This document shows positions 35,031-46,451 of a DNA stretch of 64,000 nt, piece by piece. Each line of letters opens with the position of its first letter. The first letter of the stretch is position 1. The stretch comes from Coxiellaceae bacterium (GTDB taxonomy: Bacteria > Pseudomonadota > Gammaproteobacteria > Coxiellales > Coxiellaceae). The DNA is taken from the NCBI GenBank assembly GCA_029210045.1, contig JARGNX010000004.1, positions 145,191 through 209,190 on the forward strand, in the 5' to 3' direction. Below the pieces are notes generated by a model. It was not told the DNA's origin. It was given only the letters and a program-made list of their open reading frames with translations, and searched no databases. Both the position numbers and the translations under genes were made by a program.

Positions 35031-37198
35031 TGCAGCAACACTTTGAGGCAAAACAAAACTGGTGGTATAGACAGTGCGGGGGCGACGCTAAGTTTTCTGA
35101 AGTATGGCAGCTGGTTTCTCAATGCTATGGCGATAGCGTGGCATATGTTACCGAAAGTGGTGCAACAAGTTATCAAGATATCTTGCGTATTGGCGAAACT
35201 CAGCAAAAGAAAATCGCTGCTAAAGAGAAAATAATATGTGTGGATGGTGCGGCTGAGCATTGGCTGGCTGAAGCAATAGCTGTGTGGGCATTAGATAAAG
35301 CCGTTTTGTTTTTTGATGGAAAGGTGACTGATCATCCGCAAATAAAAATGCCTCAAGCAGTCGCTAGTAAAAGTCCGCATGCTGTTTTTTACACGTCTGG
35401 ATCAACAGGTACTCCTAAATGTGTGACTCGTGAGACAGCGTTTGCGTTATTTGAAGCGGCTTCATACCTTGAGGATGTGCAATCAGCTGATATCTCAGTA
35501 GCTGTTAGTCTGATTAAGCCTTGGTTTGGTGCGATGACTAAGCATACGTTGGCCATGTTATTGGCAGGTATCCCGCAGTATTTTGCTAATAATCGTTTGG
35601 CATTGAGTGGTGAAAAGCCACTGTTATATTGTACGCCATCTCAATTAGCGAATGATTGCTATGCGAATAGTCAGCAATGGAAGATGGTCAGTTTAACCGG
35701 AGAACCTATTAACGGATTTCACTTGGATGCGCTAAAAAAATGCCTATTGAAATCGAATGGGGTGGTGTTGGATTCGTTTGGTAGTACCGAGTGCGGTGTG
35801 ATTGCGCGCCGGCAATTAACAGCTGATCAACTAACAAAATCTCGTTTAAAGTTTAGTGGTGATGTGTTGCCGGGTAAAACTGTAACGGCTAATGCGCAAG
35901 GTGAGCTGACGATAACACTTCCGAATGGTAAGCAGGTATCTACGGGTGATATAGGTCGTATAGACGGTCGTCGATTGCTGCTATACGGCCGATCATCAAT
36001 GATAAGAAAAATCAATGGGGCTTGGGTTGATGCTTCACCATTACTTGATTTATTACGCAGTAGAAATGAGTTCTATCATGTTCAATTGAATGCAGCTCAA
36101 TGTGTGAATGGGCAACTGCAAGTACTTATTTTAGCAAAACAACGAGTGATCATTGATGATATTTATATGTGGCTCAGTGAGCATTTGGAAAACCTGCAAT
36201 TGTTACCACAAATAAAACTGAGTTACTCAAGCATTATATTGGGCCATACCGGCAAGGCAAAGGGGGTGGCTAATGAGTCAGCCGTTATCTATAGCCCGCC
36301 AGATTATATTCAAATGATTGCGGATATGATTGTGCCCATTAATGATGAAATAAAAACGCGACAGCGTTTTATGGATGTATCATTTTATCAGCAAGGGGTG
36401 GATTCGTTAGGCATTGCACGCTTGACGGTGCTGTTGGAGAGTCGCTTAAGTATGCCCGGATTATTGCCCGCTATTTTGGTAACCGATACGGTAAAAAGTA
36501 TTCGGCATTTATTGCAAGATAGCTGCGATGCAGATGCGATTAGGCAGATAGCCACTGGTGAGAATGACAAAAACATTATGTTCTTTGGTAATTCGCTAGC
36601 AGCGATAGCAAAAGCGCATAAGCTTGATGCTAATTTATTTTATAACGGCAGCATTAGTCATCATCGGCGTGCTGAGAGTCTGTCAACAGTAGCGCATAGG
36701 TTATATCAGCACAACAAAGCGCTGTTTAAAGCCAGTAACGGGTGTTGGTTTGTTGCTTACTCTATTGATACGTTATTGGTCGCTGAATTATGTAGTGTGT
36801 GTGAAAAAAATAATATTTCAATTGCTGGGATTTTTTTGCTGGATCCTCCGAGTATAAAGCGTAAGCGATATTTGAAAAAAAAATACTGGTGGTTAAAAGT
36901 GCGTGGTCGCTTTATGAAGTATTTGCTTGATCATACGCGTTACAATAATAATGAGCGTTATTATTATGAGTGTCGCAAAATGGTGATTGCAAAACAGCCG
37001 ATGAAGACCGTTCAATCCAGAGTTGTGCTGTTGAAATCAGAGGTGAATTTTGCGCAACGTAATACCTGGCCTGTGCAAGGCAGTAACTTAAAGCAGGTTG
37101 AATTGAAGAGTATGGATCATTTTGATTTAGTGAAAACCACTGCCGGTAAAGCGCAGTGGTTAAGTCATTTGCGTGATGCTATCGCTTGTCAATATTAG
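35030..37198 (+). CDS. Adenylation - carrier protein - thioesterase-like protein
   Basis: This 722-residue protein has three parts. Residues about 90-420 form an AMP-forming adenylation domain: P-loop [42 protein letters not shown] and the catalytic Lys in GHTGKAKGV. Around residue 459 is a carrier motif [11 protein letters not shown], whose Ser takes the phosphopantetheine arm. From about 515 an alpha/beta-hydrolase-like domain follows with VAYSID (Ser578) and SMDHFDLV as possible Ser/His. The G-x-S-x-G is not strict, so thioesterase activity is uncertain. With the Ser-ketosynthase upstream it looks like a minimal acyl-assembly unit. The 3' end overlaps gltA by 20 bp, tail to tail. Confidence 0.8.
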   Translation: MQQHFEAKQNWWYRQCGGDAKFSEVWQLVSQCYGDSVAYVTESGATSYQDILRIGETQQKKIAAKEKIICVDGAAEHWLAEAIAVWALDKAVLFFDGKVTDHPQIKMPQAVASKSPHAVFYTSGSTGTPKCVTRETAFALFEAASYLEDVQSADISVAVSLIKPWFGAMTKHTLAMLLAGIPQYFANNRLALSGEKPLLYCTPSQLANDCYANSQQWKMVSLTGEPINGFHLDALKKCLLKSNGVVLDSFGSTECGVIARRQLTADQLTKSRLKFSGDVLPGKTVTANAQGELTITLPNGKQVSTGDIGRIDGRRLLLYGRSSMIRKINGAWVDASPLLDLLRSRNEFYHVQLNAAQCVNGQLQVLILAKQRVIIDDIYMWLSEHLENLQLLPQIKLSYSSIILGHTGKAKGVANESAVIYSPPDYIQMIADMIVPINDEIKTRQRFMDVSFYQQGVDSLGIARLTVLLESRLSMPGLLPAILVTDTVKSIRHLLQDSCDADAIRQIATGENDKNIMFFGNSLAAIAKAHKLDANLFYNGSISHHRRAESLSTVAHRLYQHNKALFKASNGCWFVAYSIDTLLVAELCSVCEKNNISIAGIFLLDPPSIKRKRYLKKKYWWLKVRGRFMKYLLDHTRYNNNERYYYECRKMVIAKQPMKTVQSRVVLLKSEVNFAQRNTWPVQGSNLKQVELKSMDHFDLVKTTAGKAQWLSHLRDAIACQY

Positions 37199-38468
37199 AT
37201 ACGTCACGTTCGGTATAACCCACATACACTTGGCGTGGACGAGTCAAGCGTTGTGTTGGGTCGCTCATCATTTCCATCCATTGTGATATCCAGCCTGTGG
37301 TACGTGCCAGAGCAAATACAACGGTGAACATATTTGAAGGTATGCCTAATGCGGTTTGGGTGATTCCTGAGTAGAAGTCAACGTTGGGATACAATTTCTT
37401 TTCAATGAAGTAATCGTCTTCCAGTGCAATTCGTTCTAATTCCATGGCTAATTTGAACAGTGGATCATTATGTTTGCCAGTTTCATCCAATACTTCATGG
37501 CAAATGCTTTGCATTACTTTGGCGCGCGGATCGTAGTTTTTATATACCCGATGACCAAAGCCCATTAGGCGGAATGGATCATTTTTGTCTTTAGCTTTTT
37601 TCAAATATTCTTTGATATTCTTTTCATCACCAATCTGGTGCAGCATTTTTAGACAAGCTTCGTTTGCACCGCCGTGTGAAGGGCCCCACAGTGCGCTAAT
37701 ACCTGCGGAGATACAAGCGAATGGGTTGGCTCCGGTTGATCCTGCCACACGCACGGTGGTAGTGGAGGCGTTTTGTTCGTGATCGGCGTGTAGTGTTAAA
37801 ATTTTATCCATGGCTTTAGCGAAAACGGGATTAGGGCCTTCATTGCTAACTGGAGATGAAAACATCATATTCAAAAAATTTGCCGCATAGCCTAATTCAG
37901 GGTGGGGGTGTACAAACGGTTCGCCAATTGAGTATTTATAACACATGGCAGCGATAGCTGGCATTTTAGCAATCAGACGAACGGCTGCTAAGCGACGGTC
38001 TTCTTCATGACCAAGGTCCATGCCATCATGATAGAAAGCTGATAAGGCACCAACTACGCCAATCATAATGGCCATTGGGTGAGCATCACGACGAAATCCA
38101 CTGAAAAATTTTGCGATTTGTTCATGTACTAGGCTGTGTGTGCTTAGCTCGGTAATAAATGTCTCGAGTTCAGTTGAGCTGGGTAGTTCACCATGGGTTA
38201 GTGCATAGCAGACTTCTTCAAATTGACATTGTTCAGCTAATTGGCCAATGGGGTATCCACGGTACAATAATTGACCTTTTTCACCATCGATAAACGTAAT
38301 TTTAGATTGGCAGCTGGCAGTTGAATAAAAGCCAGCGTCATAGGTGTAAAACCCATGCCCACCAAGAGCGCGTACGTCAACGGCATCCTTACCTAGTGTT
38401 GGGTGTAGTACATCTAAATCGATATCTTTGCCGTCAAAATGCATGCTTGCTTTATTGGTGTCTGCCAT
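37179..38468 (-). CDS. gltA: Citrate synthase GltA
   Basis: This 429-residue type II citrate synthase condenses acetyl-CoA with oxaloacetate at the head of the TCA cycle. It has [55 protein letters not shown], the [17 protein letters not shown] signature (His and Arg) and VDFYSGI. Length matches the E. coli enzyme. It is divergent from the sdh-suc operon, as in E. coli. AAGGAG lies 8 bases ahead of ATG 38468, and a promoter is at 38511-38539. Confidence 0.97.
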   Translation of the reverse strand: MADTNKASMHFDGKDIDLDVLHPTLGKDAVDVRALGGHGFYTYDAGFYSTASCQSKITFIDGEKGQLLYRGYPIGQLAEQCQFEEVCYALTHGELPSSTELETFITELSTHSLVHEQIAKFFSGFRRDAHPMAIMIGVVGALSAFYHDGMDLGHEEDRRLAAVRLIAKMPAIAAMCYKYSIGEPFVHPHPELGYAANFLNMMFSSPVSNEGPNPVFAKAMDKILTLHADHEQNASTTTVRVAGSTGANPFACISAGISALWGPSHGGANEACLKMLHQIGDEKNIKEYLKKAKDKNDPFRLMGFGHRVYKNYDPRAKVMQSICHEVLDETGKHNDPLFKLAMELERIALEDDYFIEKKLYPNVDFYSGITQTALGIPSNMFTVVFALARTTGWISQWMEMMSDPTQRLTRPRQVYVGYTERDVSNIDKR

Positions 38469-38510
38469 GAGTTGCTCCTTTTATATATGTGCAGAAATTT
38501 GAGTGCTTGA

Positions 38511-38539
38511 AATATAGTGAATTGATTGTCCAAATGCAA
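38511..38539 (-). promoter_or_regulatory. Sigma-70 promoter of gltA
   Basis: On the minus strand TTGCAT (38534-38539) is followed after 17 bp by TATATT (38511-38516). Transcription would start near 38504, about 35 bases before the ATG. Confidence 0.55.
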
Positions 38540-38614
38540 TGTGGATTTACATTAATTGAGGTGGATTGAGTAAATTGCTGGATTTAGCTGCATTTGCGCT
38601 ATCAAGGCGATATT

Positions 38615-38659
38615 GTCATCCCGGATAATATATGGATCCCGCATCAAGTGCGGGATGAC
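38615..38659. repeat. REP-like palindrome, GTCATCCCG type
   Basis: Outer arms GTCATCCCG and CGGGATGAC enclose an inner hairpin ATCCCGCA-TCAAG-TGCGGGAT. It is a member of the dispersed family also seen at 22173, 48521, 61651 and 62586. It lies in the 423-bp gap between gltA and sdhC; apart from it and the two promoters the gap holds no recognisable signal. Confidence 0.8.
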
Positions 38660-38824
38660 AGTGGCAGTACGGGAGTGCGAGAGCCATGAAGTAAAAGAGG
38701 TACGCTGTGCGCATTGGTAGCAACCATGGTGCTGCTTAATCCTAGTGAGCTACACATAAAATATGTATAAAACACAAGAGATAGCGTAACGCATCGAGAA
38801 TTAGCGATATCTTAATGTTAAAAA

Positions 38825-38853
38825 TTGTGTTTATAGAATCAGAGGTCTATAAT
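38825..38853 (+). promoter_or_regulatory. Promoter of sdhCDAB-sucABCD
   Basis: TTGTGT (38825-38830), a 17-bp spacer and a perfect TATAAT (38848-38853) give a start near 38860. It shows that an in-frame TTG at 38853 is upstream of the mRNA start, and so supports GTG 38892 as the sdhC start. Confidence 0.7.
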
Positions 38854-38891
38854 TGCCTTCGAAACTCAATCATTTCTTAAGGCAGGCAACC

Positions 38892-39266
38892 GTGAAATCG
38901 AATAGACCAGTTAATCTGGACCTTACAAAATTTAAATTTCCGCTCACTGCTATTACCTCCATTATTCATCGACTCACCGGCGTCATACTCTTTATATGTA
39001 TACCGTTGTTACTGGGCTATCTTAGCTGCAGTTTGAGTTCGGCGGATAGTTTTCAATCGGTAATGCAGAGCTTACAGACCACTTGGGGCAGACTGATCAG
39101 TTGGGTGATCGTCATGGCTATCCTTTACCATTTAGTGGCTGGCATACGTCACTTGTTTATGGATATCGGTTTTGGTGAGACTAAAACATCTTCTAAAGTG
39201 ACCGCTTACATTATGTTAATTGTATTTGTCATCTTAGCGGTATTGTCAGGAGTATTTATATGGTAA
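38892..39266 (+). CDS. sdhC: Succinate dehydrogenase cytochrome b556 subunit SdhC
   Basis: This 124-residue inner-membrane subunit binds heme b and ubiquinone with SdhD. It starts RPVNLDLTKFKFPLTAITSIIHRLTGV, in which Ser and His of the S-I-I-H-R-x-T-G motif are conserved. Three membrane helices follow, and YHLVAGIRHLFMDIG carries the heme-ligand His. GTG 38892 is chosen: AAGG lies 9-12 bases ahead and the promoter -10 covers the earlier in-frame TTG. Length is close to E. coli SdhC (129). Confidence 0.93.
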   Translation: MKSNRPVNLDLTKFKFPLTAITSIIHRLTGVILFICIPLLLGYLSCSLSSADSFQSVMQSLQTTWGRLISWVIVMAILYHLVAGIRHLFMDIGFGETKTSSKVTAYIMLIVFVILAVLSGVFIW

Positions 39267-39604
39267 ATAGTGTTACCAATTACGGCCGTAATGGTCTGAG
39301 CGATTGGTTAGTGCAGCGCATGACAGCGCTGATTATTGGTGTGTATTTTGTTTTTTTGTTCATCTACTTTCTTTGTCATCCTGATTTAACGTATCAGCAA
39401 TGGCATGGCATGTTTGATTACACCATTATGCGAATTTGTACTTTACTCGTTGTGTTAAGCATTTGTGCGCATGCATGGGTAGGGCTGTGGACGGTATTTA
39501 CAGATTATGTGAAATGCGCCTGCTTACGTGTAACGCTTGAAGTTATATTGGTTTTATTGTTGTTGACCTATATCATTTGGGCCATCAGTATTTTGTGGAG
39601 ATAG
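39260..39604 (+). CDS. sdhD: Succinate dehydrogenase membrane anchor SdhD
   Basis: This 114-residue protein has three membrane helices and is the second anchor of complex II. GLSDWLVQRMTALIIGVYFV matches the family N-terminus (W-L-x-Q-R). CAHAWVGLWTVFTDYVK carries the His that is the other heme ligand and the D-Y near the quinone site. It overlaps sdhC by 7 bp. Confidence 0.93.
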   Translation: MVNSVTNYGRNGLSDWLVQRMTALIIGVYFVFLFIYFLCHPDLTYQQWHGMFDYTIMRICTLLVVLSICAHAWVGLWTVFTDYVKCACLRVTLEVILVLLLLTYIIWAISILWR

Positions 39605-39610
39605 ACGGCA

Positions 39611-41398
39611 ATGACAGAAGAAAAAAAACAAAAAAGAAGAATACCAACCCTCGAATTCGATGCAGTGATCATCGGCGCGGGTGGTGCAGGTATGCGTGCC
39701 GCTTTGCAATTGGCTGAAGCCAATCAAAACGTAGCGGTGATTTCAAAAGTATTTCCTACGCGTTCACATACGGTGTCTGCTCAAGGTGGTGTAGCTGCTT
39801 CTTTAGGTAATCTAGAAGAAGACCGTTGGACATGGCACATGTTCGATACGGTTAATGGTTCTGATTTCTTGGGTGACCAAAATGCGATTGAGTATATGTG
39901 TCGTAATGCGCCGCAAGCGATTTATGAACTAGAGCACATGGGCATGCCGTTTTCGCGGATTGAGGATGGCCGTATTTACCAACGCTTTTTTGGTGGTCAT
40001 ACATCACATAACGGTGGTGATGCAGTACACAGAGCGTGTGCCGCTGAAGATCGTACTGGTCATGCGTTATTGCATGCGTTGTACCAAGCCAATTTAAAAG
40101 CCAAAACTAAATTTTATTCAGAATGGTATTCGATCGATTTGGTGAAAACCAAAGAAGGTCAAGTCGCTGGTGTGTTAGCAATGAATATTGAAGACGGTGA
40201 AATCGTTTTCTTTAAAGCGCGCGCTACCGTGTTAGCAACTGGTGGTTCGGGCCGTATATTCCAATCGACTACTAACGCATACATTAATACTGGAGATGGT
40301 ATTGGTATGGCATTGCGTGCTGGTTTCCCTGTTCAGGATATGGAATTCTGGCAATTCCACCCGACCGGTATTGCTGGTGCAGGTGTGTTGGTGACAGAAG
40401 GCTGTCGTGGTGAAGGTGGTTATCTATTAAATAGTGAAGGTGAACGTTATATGGAACGTTACTCGCCTCACCTTAAAGATTTGGCTTGTCGTGATATTGT
40501 ATCGCGTGCATCAACGATGGAAATTTTAGCTGGCCGTGGTTGCGGTCCAGATAAAGATTATGTGTTATTGAAGTTGGATCACTTAGGTAAAGATGTATTA
40601 GATAAGCGTTTGCCAGGTATTTGTGCGTTATCGAAAAAATTCGCTAATGCAGATCCTGTGAAAGAACCAATTCCTGTGACACCGACTTGCCATTATATGA
40701 TGGGTGGTGTGCCGACTAACTTTAATGGTCAGGTAGTGACTATTGATAAAGACGGTAACGATGTGCCGGTTGATGGTTTGTATGCGGCTGGTGAGTGTGC
40801 GTGCGTATCAGTGCATGGCGCTAACCGTTTAGGTGCGAATTCACTATTAGATATTATTGTGTTTGGTCGTTCGGTGGGTATGCACTTGGCTGAGTCATTA
40901 CAAAAAAATGAAATCAGCAGAAAGGATCCACGCGAAGAAGATATCGAGCATGGTATGCGTCGTTATAAGCGTTGGGAAGATCCTAAAAATACTGAGAACC
41001 CATTCAAGCTGCGTAACGCAATGAAGAAAGTGATGCAAGATAGTTTTGGTGTATTCCGTGATGCAGGCCCAATGGCTGATGGCTTGAAAGAGCTAAATGG
41101 TTTGGCTGAAAAATTAAAGCACGCCAAGTTGGGTGATCGCAGTACAGAGTTTAATACTGATCGTATTGAGATGTTTGAGCTAGATAACTTGATGTTGGTT
41201 GCGCAAGCGACAGCAACGCTTGCAGAAAAACGCACTGAAAGTCGTGGTGCACATTCGCGTTATGACTTTAAAGAGCGTAATGATGATGATTGGTTGAAGC
41301 ATTCATTGTATTTTGAAGACGGTCGTCTTGGGTATCGTTCGGTGAACTTTTCACCGCGTGACGTTGAAGCTATTCCACTGCAAGAAAGAAGAGAATAA
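39611..41398 (+). CDS. sdhA: Succinate dehydrogenase flavoprotein subunit SdhA
   Basis: This 595-residue subunit oxidises succinate with covalent FAD. It has the dinucleotide fold [20 protein letters not shown] and [13 protein letters not shown], whose His is the FAD attachment site. [23 protein letters not shown] holds catalytic residues, and the C-terminus ends in family style ([19 protein letters not shown]). Length equals that of E. coli SdhA within a few residues. It follows sdhD by 6 bp. Confidence 0.98.
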   Translation: MTEEKKQKRRIPTLEFDAVIIGAGGAGMRAALQLAEANQNVAVISKVFPTRSHTVSAQGGVAASLGNLEEDRWTWHMFDTVNGSDFLGDQNAIEYMCRNAPQAIYELEHMGMPFSRIEDGRIYQRFFGGHTSHNGGDAVHRACAAEDRTGHALLHALYQANLKAKTKFYSEWYSIDLVKTKEGQVAGVLAMNIEDGEIVFFKARATVLATGGSGRIFQSTTNAYINTGDGIGMALRAGFPVQDMEFWQFHPTGIAGAGVLVTEGCRGEGGYLLNSEGERYMERYSPHLKDLACRDIVSRASTMEILAGRGCGPDKDYVLLKLDHLGKDVLDKRLPGICALSKKFANADPVKEPIPVTPTCHYMMGGVPTNFNGQVVTIDKDGNDVPVDGLYAAGECACVSVHGANRLGANSLLDIIVFGRSVGMHLAESLQKNEISRKDPREEDIEHGMRRYKRWEDPKNTENPFKLRNAMKKVMQDSFGVFRDAGPMADGLKELNGLAEKLKHAKLGDRSTEFNTDRIEMFELDNLMLVAQATATLAEKRTESRGAHSRYDFKERNDDDWLKHSLYFEDGRLGYRSVNFSPRDVEAIPLQERRE

Positions 41399-41400
41399 TC

Positions 41401-42111
41401 ATGAGTGAAATAAAAGTATCGATTTACCGTTTCGATCCGAATAAGGATAAAAAGCCTTATATGCAGGATTATACCATTAACACTGATGATGTTAAGGGTA
41501 CGATGTTACTGAATATCTTGGAGACGTTAAAAGAAAACCAAGATCCTAGTTTATCGTTCCGTCGTTCTTGTCGTGAAGGTGTTTGCGGTTCGGATGGTAT
41601 GAATATTAATGGTACTAATGGCTTGGCGTGTATTACGCAAATTCGTCAGTTGCCAAATAAAGTGGTGATTCGCCCACTGCCAGGTTTTCCTGTTATTCGT
41701 GATCTTGTGGTTGATATGTCACAGTTCTATAAGCAATACGAACGTACTCAACCGTATTTGCAGAATGATGATCCAATGCCTGCGCGTGAACGTATTCAAT
41801 CGCAGGAAGATCGCGCTAAGTTAGATGGTTTATACGAATGTATTTTGTGTGCCTGTTGTTCCAGCTCGTGTCCGTCGTATTGGTGGAACCCAGACAAATT
41901 TATTGGCCCCGCGGGTTTGTTGACCGCATATCGCTTTATTGCAGATAGCAGAGATACCCATAAGGAATCTCGACTGGAAAACCTTAAAGACCCATTTAGT
42001 GTATTTCGTTGCCGTACAATCATGAATTGCGCAAATGTTTGTCCAAAAGGCTTGAATCCTACTGAAGCAATACGTAAAATCCGTCGTGATATGTTAGATG
42101 AATCCGTATAA
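41401..42111 (+). CDS. sdhB: Succinate dehydrogenase iron-sulfur subunit SdhB
   Basis: This 236-residue subunit carries electrons from FAD to quinone through three Fe-S clusters. The 2Fe-2S motif is RRSCREGVCGSDGMNINGTNGLAC. The C-terminal clusters use CILCACCSSSCPSYWWNP and CRTIMNCANVCPKGLNP. All cysteines are present. The gene starts 2 bases after sdhA and is the last of the complex II genes. Confidence 0.98.
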   Translation: MSEIKVSIYRFDPNKDKKPYMQDYTINTDDVKGTMLLNILETLKENQDPSLSFRRSCREGVCGSDGMNINGTNGLACITQIRQLPNKVVIRPLPGFPVIRDLVVDMSQFYKQYERTQPYLQNDDPMPARERIQSQEDRAKLDGLYECILCACCSSSCPSYWWNPDKFIGPAGLLTAYRFIADSRDTHKESRLENLKDPFSVFRCRTIMNCANVCPKGLNPTEAIRKIRRDMLDESV

Positions 42112-42126
42112 TAAATCAGTAGACTA

Positions 42127-44937
42127 ATGCAGAAAAAAACATTACGTGACCTTGAGCAAAGCAGTTATTTGGCTGCTGGCAATTCTTCGTATTTAGAAGT
42201 TATTTACGATCAATACCTTAAAGACCCGATGTCGGTGGATCAGGAATGGCGTAGCTATTTTGATACCTTGCCTGATGTGGGTGATTTTGCTGGTAAGGAT
42301 ATCTCCGAGCTAGATATGGAGCAACGCTTTTTAGATTTGGCGCATGCACCTATCTCTTCTGGTGAGGTGAACTGCCAACAAGAGGCCGTTGATGCATTGA
42401 TTGTTAGCTTTCGCCTTTATGGTCACCATGAAGCAAAGCTGGATCCTTTAAATCATATCGAAGTGGAATCAGAGCCGCGCTTAGAATTGGCGTATCATGG
42501 TTTATCCGATGGTGATTTATCTACGCAATTTAATACCCGTGGTGTATTGCCACAAGCAACAGCTAGTCTTTCAGATATATTCCAACGTTTAAAAGCGCTG
42601 TACAGTGGAACGGTTGGCTTTGAATTTATGCATGTATCAGATCAAGCCGAGCAGGATTGGTTGCGAGAAACCATTGAAGGTAAGTTTAGCCACGCGATTG
42701 ATGATAAAGCACGGCAGATACGTGTGCTTGATAGTCTGACGGCAGCAGAAGGTTTAGAGCATTATTTGGATGTGAAATATCCAGGCCAAAAGCGTTTCTC
42801 AATTGAAGGTTTGGATACGTTAATACCTGTATTGAATGAACTGACAGTTAACGCTGCACGTGCAGATATTAATGAGTTGGTTATGAGTATGGCGCATCGC
42901 GGACGTTTAAATGTATGCGTTAATGCGGTGGGTAAGCCACCTAAGATGTTATTTGAAGAATATGCTGGTAAGCACGATTATGGAATGACTACAGGTGATG
43001 TGAAATATCACTTGGGTTATTCGGCTGATATTAAAACACATGAAGGTGTTGTGCACAGTTCACTGTTATTTAACCCTTCTCATCTAGATTATATTTGTCC
43101 GGTGCAATTGGGTTCAGTGCGTGGTCGCCAAGACCGTTATGCCAATGGCAAGCCAAAGCATCAATATGCTTTGGGTGTGATGATGCACGGTGATGCTGCG
43201 TTTTCAACTCAAGGGGTTAATGCTGAAGTATTTGCTATGTCGCAAGTGCGTGCTTATAACACTGGTGGTACCGTTCATATTGTTACAAATAATCAAATTG
43301 GTTATACCACATCGAATTTACAAGATGCACGATCATCTCGTTATTGCACCGATATGGCGAAAATCATTGAGGCGCCTGTCATTCATGTCAATGCTGACGA
43401 TCCTGAAGCGGCGATCAATGTAATGGATTTAGCGTTTAATTACCGTCAAAAATTCGGTAAGGACGTAGTGATTGACCTGGTGGGTTACCGTCGTTACGGA
43501 CACCAAGAAGTGGATGAGCCTCGTGCTACGCAACCGGTTATGTATCAAGTCATTCGAGCGCTTAAATCTACATGTACATTGTATTCGGAAAAGTTAGTAC
43601 AACAGGGCGTTGTAACTGAAGCGGAAGTTAAAGCGAAAAGTGAAGCGTATCGTGATCGCTTAGATAAAGGCTTGGGCGTGATTGAAACTGTGCATGAAGG
43701 CATTGAAGATGTGCACAAAGCGAATTGGACACCTTATTTAAATAATGATTGGCAGTTGGCAGTCGATACAACGATAGCTAAAAAAGAAGCCACAAAATTA
43801 GCCAGTGCGATAACTGCTTACCCTGAAAATTTCACATTGTTACGTCAAGTTGACGGCCTAATGAAGGCACGTAAAAAAATGGCGGATGGCGAGCAAGAAA
43901 TGGATTGGGGGTTTGCTGAAACTATGGCGTATGCCTCATTGGTGGATAATGGTGTGCCGGTACGTTTTAGTGGTGAAGATGTTCGTCGTGGCACGTTCTT
44001 TCATCGTCATGCGACGTTGTTTGATCAAAACACCGGTGAAGAATATACACCGTTAGACCATATTAGTGATGACCAAGCGCCGTTTGATATTTATGATTCG
44101 GTGTTAAGTGAATTAGGTCCGATGGGTTTTGAATATGGTTATTCAACAGCGCGACCAGGTGCGTTGGTGATTTGGGAGGCGCAATTTGGCGACTTTGCAA
44201 ATACTGCGCAAGTGATGGTTGATCAATTTATTAGTTCGGCTTGGCATAAGTGGAAGCGTTTATCTGGTTTAGTGCTGTTATTACCGCACGGTTATGAAGG
44301 CATGGGTCCGGAGCATTCGTCTGCACGACTCGAGCGATATTTGCAGTTATGTGCACAAAACAATATGCAAGTGTGTGTGCCAACAACGCCATCACAAATC
44401 TTTCATTTATTACGCCGACAAGAATTACGTCCGTACCGTAAGCCGCTTGTTGTGATGACGCCGAAGAGTTTGTTACGCCATAAACTAGCGGTATCGCCGT
44501 TAGAAGACTTATCGTCGGGTCAGTTTCATTTAGTGATTCCTGAGATTGAACCAGAAGTGATTAAGCCTAAAGACGTGAAGCGTATTATACTGTGCAGTGG
44601 TAAGGTTTATTATGACTTATTAGAAAAGCGCCGCGAGAAAAAACAAACTAATGTCGCTATTATTCGTATCGAACAACTGTATCCTTTTCCTTATGATGAT
44701 GTGGAAGAGATATTTGCTCAATACCCTAACGCAAAATCAATTATGTGGTGCCAAGAAGAGCCGCGTAATCAGGGTGCTTGGTATATCACAAGGCATCGTC
44801 TCGTGCGTTGCATGGGTGATCAGCACGAATTAGATTTTTCAACACGTCCAGCAATGGCGGCACCAGCAGCAGGTTACCCTGCATTAAATAAACAACAACA
44901 AGAAGAGTTAGTGGATCACGCGCTAGACATTAAATAG
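42127..44937 (+). CDS. sucA: 2-oxoglutarate dehydrogenase E1 component SucA
   Basis: This 936-residue thiamine-diphosphate enzyme decarboxylates 2-oxoglutarate. Features are SSYLAAGNSSYLEVIYDQYLKDP at the N-terminus (the E2-binding part), then AMSMAHRGRLNV, the cofactor segment MHGDAAFSTQGVNAEVF and NNQIGYTT. YEYGYS-like and LLPHGYEGMGPEHSSARLERYLQLC follow in the second half, and the end is WCQEEPRNQGAW. Length is normal. It starts 15 bp after sdhB. The lpd (E3) gene needed for the complex is not in the window. Confidence 0.98.
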   Translation: MQKKTLRDLEQSSYLAAGNSSYLEVIYDQYLKDPMSVDQEWRSYFDTLPDVGDFAGKDISELDMEQRFLDLAHAPISSGEVNCQQEAVDALIVSFRLYGHHEAKLDPLNHIEVESEPRLELAYHGLSDGDLSTQFNTRGVLPQATASLSDIFQRLKALYSGTVGFEFMHVSDQAEQDWLRETIEGKFSHAIDDKARQIRVLDSLTAAEGLEHYLDVKYPGQKRFSIEGLDTLIPVLNELTVNAARADINELVMSMAHRGRLNVCVNAVGKPPKMLFEEYAGKHDYGMTTGDVKYHLGYSADIKTHEGVVHSSLLFNPSHLDYICPVQLGSVRGRQDRYANGKPKHQYALGVMMHGDAAFSTQGVNAEVFAMSQVRAYNTGGTVHIVTNNQIGYTTSNLQDARSSRYCTDMAKIIEAPVIHVNADDPEAAINVMDLAFNYRQKFGKDVVIDLVGYRRYGHQEVDEPRATQPVMYQVIRALKSTCTLYSEKLVQQGVVTEAEVKAKSEAYRDRLDKGLGVIETVHEGIEDVHKANWTPYLNNDWQLAVDTTIAKKEATKLASAITAYPENFTLLRQVDGLMKARKKMADGEQEMDWGFAETMAYASLVDNGVPVRFSGEDVRRGTFFHRHATLFDQNTGEEYTPLDHISDDQAPFDIYDSVLSELGPMGFEYGYSTARPGALVIWEAQFGDFANTAQVMVDQFISSAWHKWKRLSGLVLLLPHGYEGMGPEHSSARLERYLQLCAQNNMQVCVPTTPSQIFHLLRRQELRPYRKPLVVMTPKSLLRHKLAVSPLEDLSSGQFHLVIPEIEPEVIKPKDVKRIILCSGKVYYDLLEKRREKKQTNVAIIRIEQLYPFPYDDVEEIFAQYPNAKSIMWCQEEPRNQGAWYITRHRLVRCMGDQHELDFSTRPAMAAPAAGYPALNKQQQEELVDHALDIK

Positions 44938-44952
44938 AGAGAGACAACGGTC

Positions 44953-46173
44953 ATGACTATTGAACTTAAAGTACCAGGCTTACCTGAATCAGTTGCAGAT
45001 GCGACTGTGGCTAAGATTTATAAAGCAGAGGGTGAGGCGATTGCACGTGATGAGAACCTGTTTGATTTAGAAACGGATAAGGTGATGATTGAAGTGCCGT
45101 CATCAGTAGCGGGTGTAATTGAAAAGCTGGCTGTAGCGGAAGGCGATACGGTGACTGCGGATCAATTGATGGCCATTATTAAAGAAGGTGCGGCACCGGC
45201 TGCATCTGCTGAAGCGGCACCTGCAAAAGAAGCAGAAACCGAAGCGCCAGCGGCAGAGGCATCAGCATCGCAAGCGAATATGGATGATCTGACTCCAGCG
45301 GTGCGTCGATTAGTGCAAGAAAAGAATGTTGATGTGAGCCAAATAACAGGCACGGGTAAGAACGGCCGTGTAACTAAGCAAGATGTTGAGAACTTTTTAG
45401 CGTCTGGTGGCTCTGCTCCGGCAGCCGCTGCAAAACCTGCAGAAACTTCAGCGCCAGTTGCTGCTGTGGGTAGTCGTATGGAAGAACGTGTGCCGATGTC
45501 TCGCTTGCGTGCACGTGTTGCAGAGCGTTTATTAGACGCGCAACATAATGCAGCGATATTGACAACGTTTAATGAAATCAATATGAAGCCTGTAATGGAT
45601 TTGCGTAAACGTTACAAAGATTTATTTGAGAAACAGCACGATGTGCGTTTAGGATTTATGTCATTTTTTGTTAAGGCGGCAGTTGAAGCGTTGCGTCGTT
45701 TCCCCGCAGTGAACGCATTTATTGATGGTAATGAACTGATTTATCATAACTACCAAGATGTTGGTATAGCGGTTGGAACAGATCGCGGTTTGGTGGTGCC
45801 AATTTTACGTAATGCAGAAGCGATGTCGATGGCTGATGTTGAAAAGAATATTCGTCAATATGCTAAGCGCGCACAAAGCGGAAAGTTGAGTATCGAAGAA
45901 ATGACCGGTGGTACGTTTACCATTACTAATGGTGGTACTTACGGTTCAATGATGTCGACACCGATTATTAATCCGCCACAAAGTGCGATTTTAGGTATGC
46001 ATAATATTGTTGAACGTCCAGTGGTTGAAGATGGTGAGATCGTGATTCGCCCTATGATGTATGTGGCATTGTCATATAATCATTGCATTATCGATGGCGG
46101 TACATCGGTGAGCTTCTTGGTGGCGATTAAGCAATTATTAGAAGATCCTGCAAGATTAATTTTGGATGTATAG
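44953..46173 (+). CDS. sucB: Dihydrolipoamide succinyltransferase SucB (E2)
   Basis: This 406-residue E2 core enzyme has three parts. The lipoyl domain (residues 1-76) has the modified Lys in [13 protein letters not shown]. An Ala/Glu-rich linker and the E3-binding domain follow ([27 protein letters not shown]). The catalytic domain starts around 180 and ends with [28 protein letters not shown], which holds the active His and Asp. It lies 15 bp after sucA. Confidence 0.98.
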   Translation: MTIELKVPGLPESVADATVAKIYKAEGEAIARDENLFDLETDKVMIEVPSSVAGVIEKLAVAEGDTVTADQLMAIIKEGAAPAASAEAAPAKEAETEAPAAEASASQANMDDLTPAVRRLVQEKNVDVSQITGTGKNGRVTKQDVENFLASGGSAPAAAAKPAETSAPVAAVGSRMEERVPMSRLRARVAERLLDAQHNAAILTTFNEINMKPVMDLRKRYKDLFEKQHDVRLGFMSFFVKAAVEALRRFPAVNAFIDGNELIYHNYQDVGIAVGTDRGLVVPILRNAEAMSMADVEKNIRQYAKRAQSGKLSIEEMTGGTFTITNGGTYGSMMSTPIINPPQSAILGMHNIVERPVVEDGEIVIRPMMYVALSYNHCIIDGGTSVSFLVAIKQLLEDPARLILDV

Positions 46174-46218
46174 CGTTATCGCGAGACATGAAGTGTCGTG
46201 GCGATCTATGGATTAAAT

Positions 46219-46251
46219 AGATTGCTTCGTTGCAGGCTCCTCGCAATGACG
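46219..46251. repeat. Dispersed-repeat-like element between sucB and sucC
   Basis: AGATTGCTTCG...CTCCTCGCAATGACG resembles a repeat class widespread in proteobacterial intergenic DNA. It has ATTGC/GCAAT arms around a G/C-rich loop. It lies in the 278-bp gap that separates sucB from sucC and is probably transcribed. Nothing else stands out in the gap. Confidence 0.55.
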
Positions 46252-46451
46252 TACTTGCAATGATGAGTGAAAAAGTGGTGCGAAAAGAAAGCTTTTCGTG
46301 ATTCTAAATAAAGAGAAGTTTCAATAAAGGATGGGATGTAAGGCAAAAGGCGAGCACGCAACCGGAGTTTACAGTGAGTAATTGAGGATTGCGCGTGAGA
46401 CTTTTAACGCCACAGATCGCTTTTATTGGAAGTTCAGGAGAGAAGGTAAAG

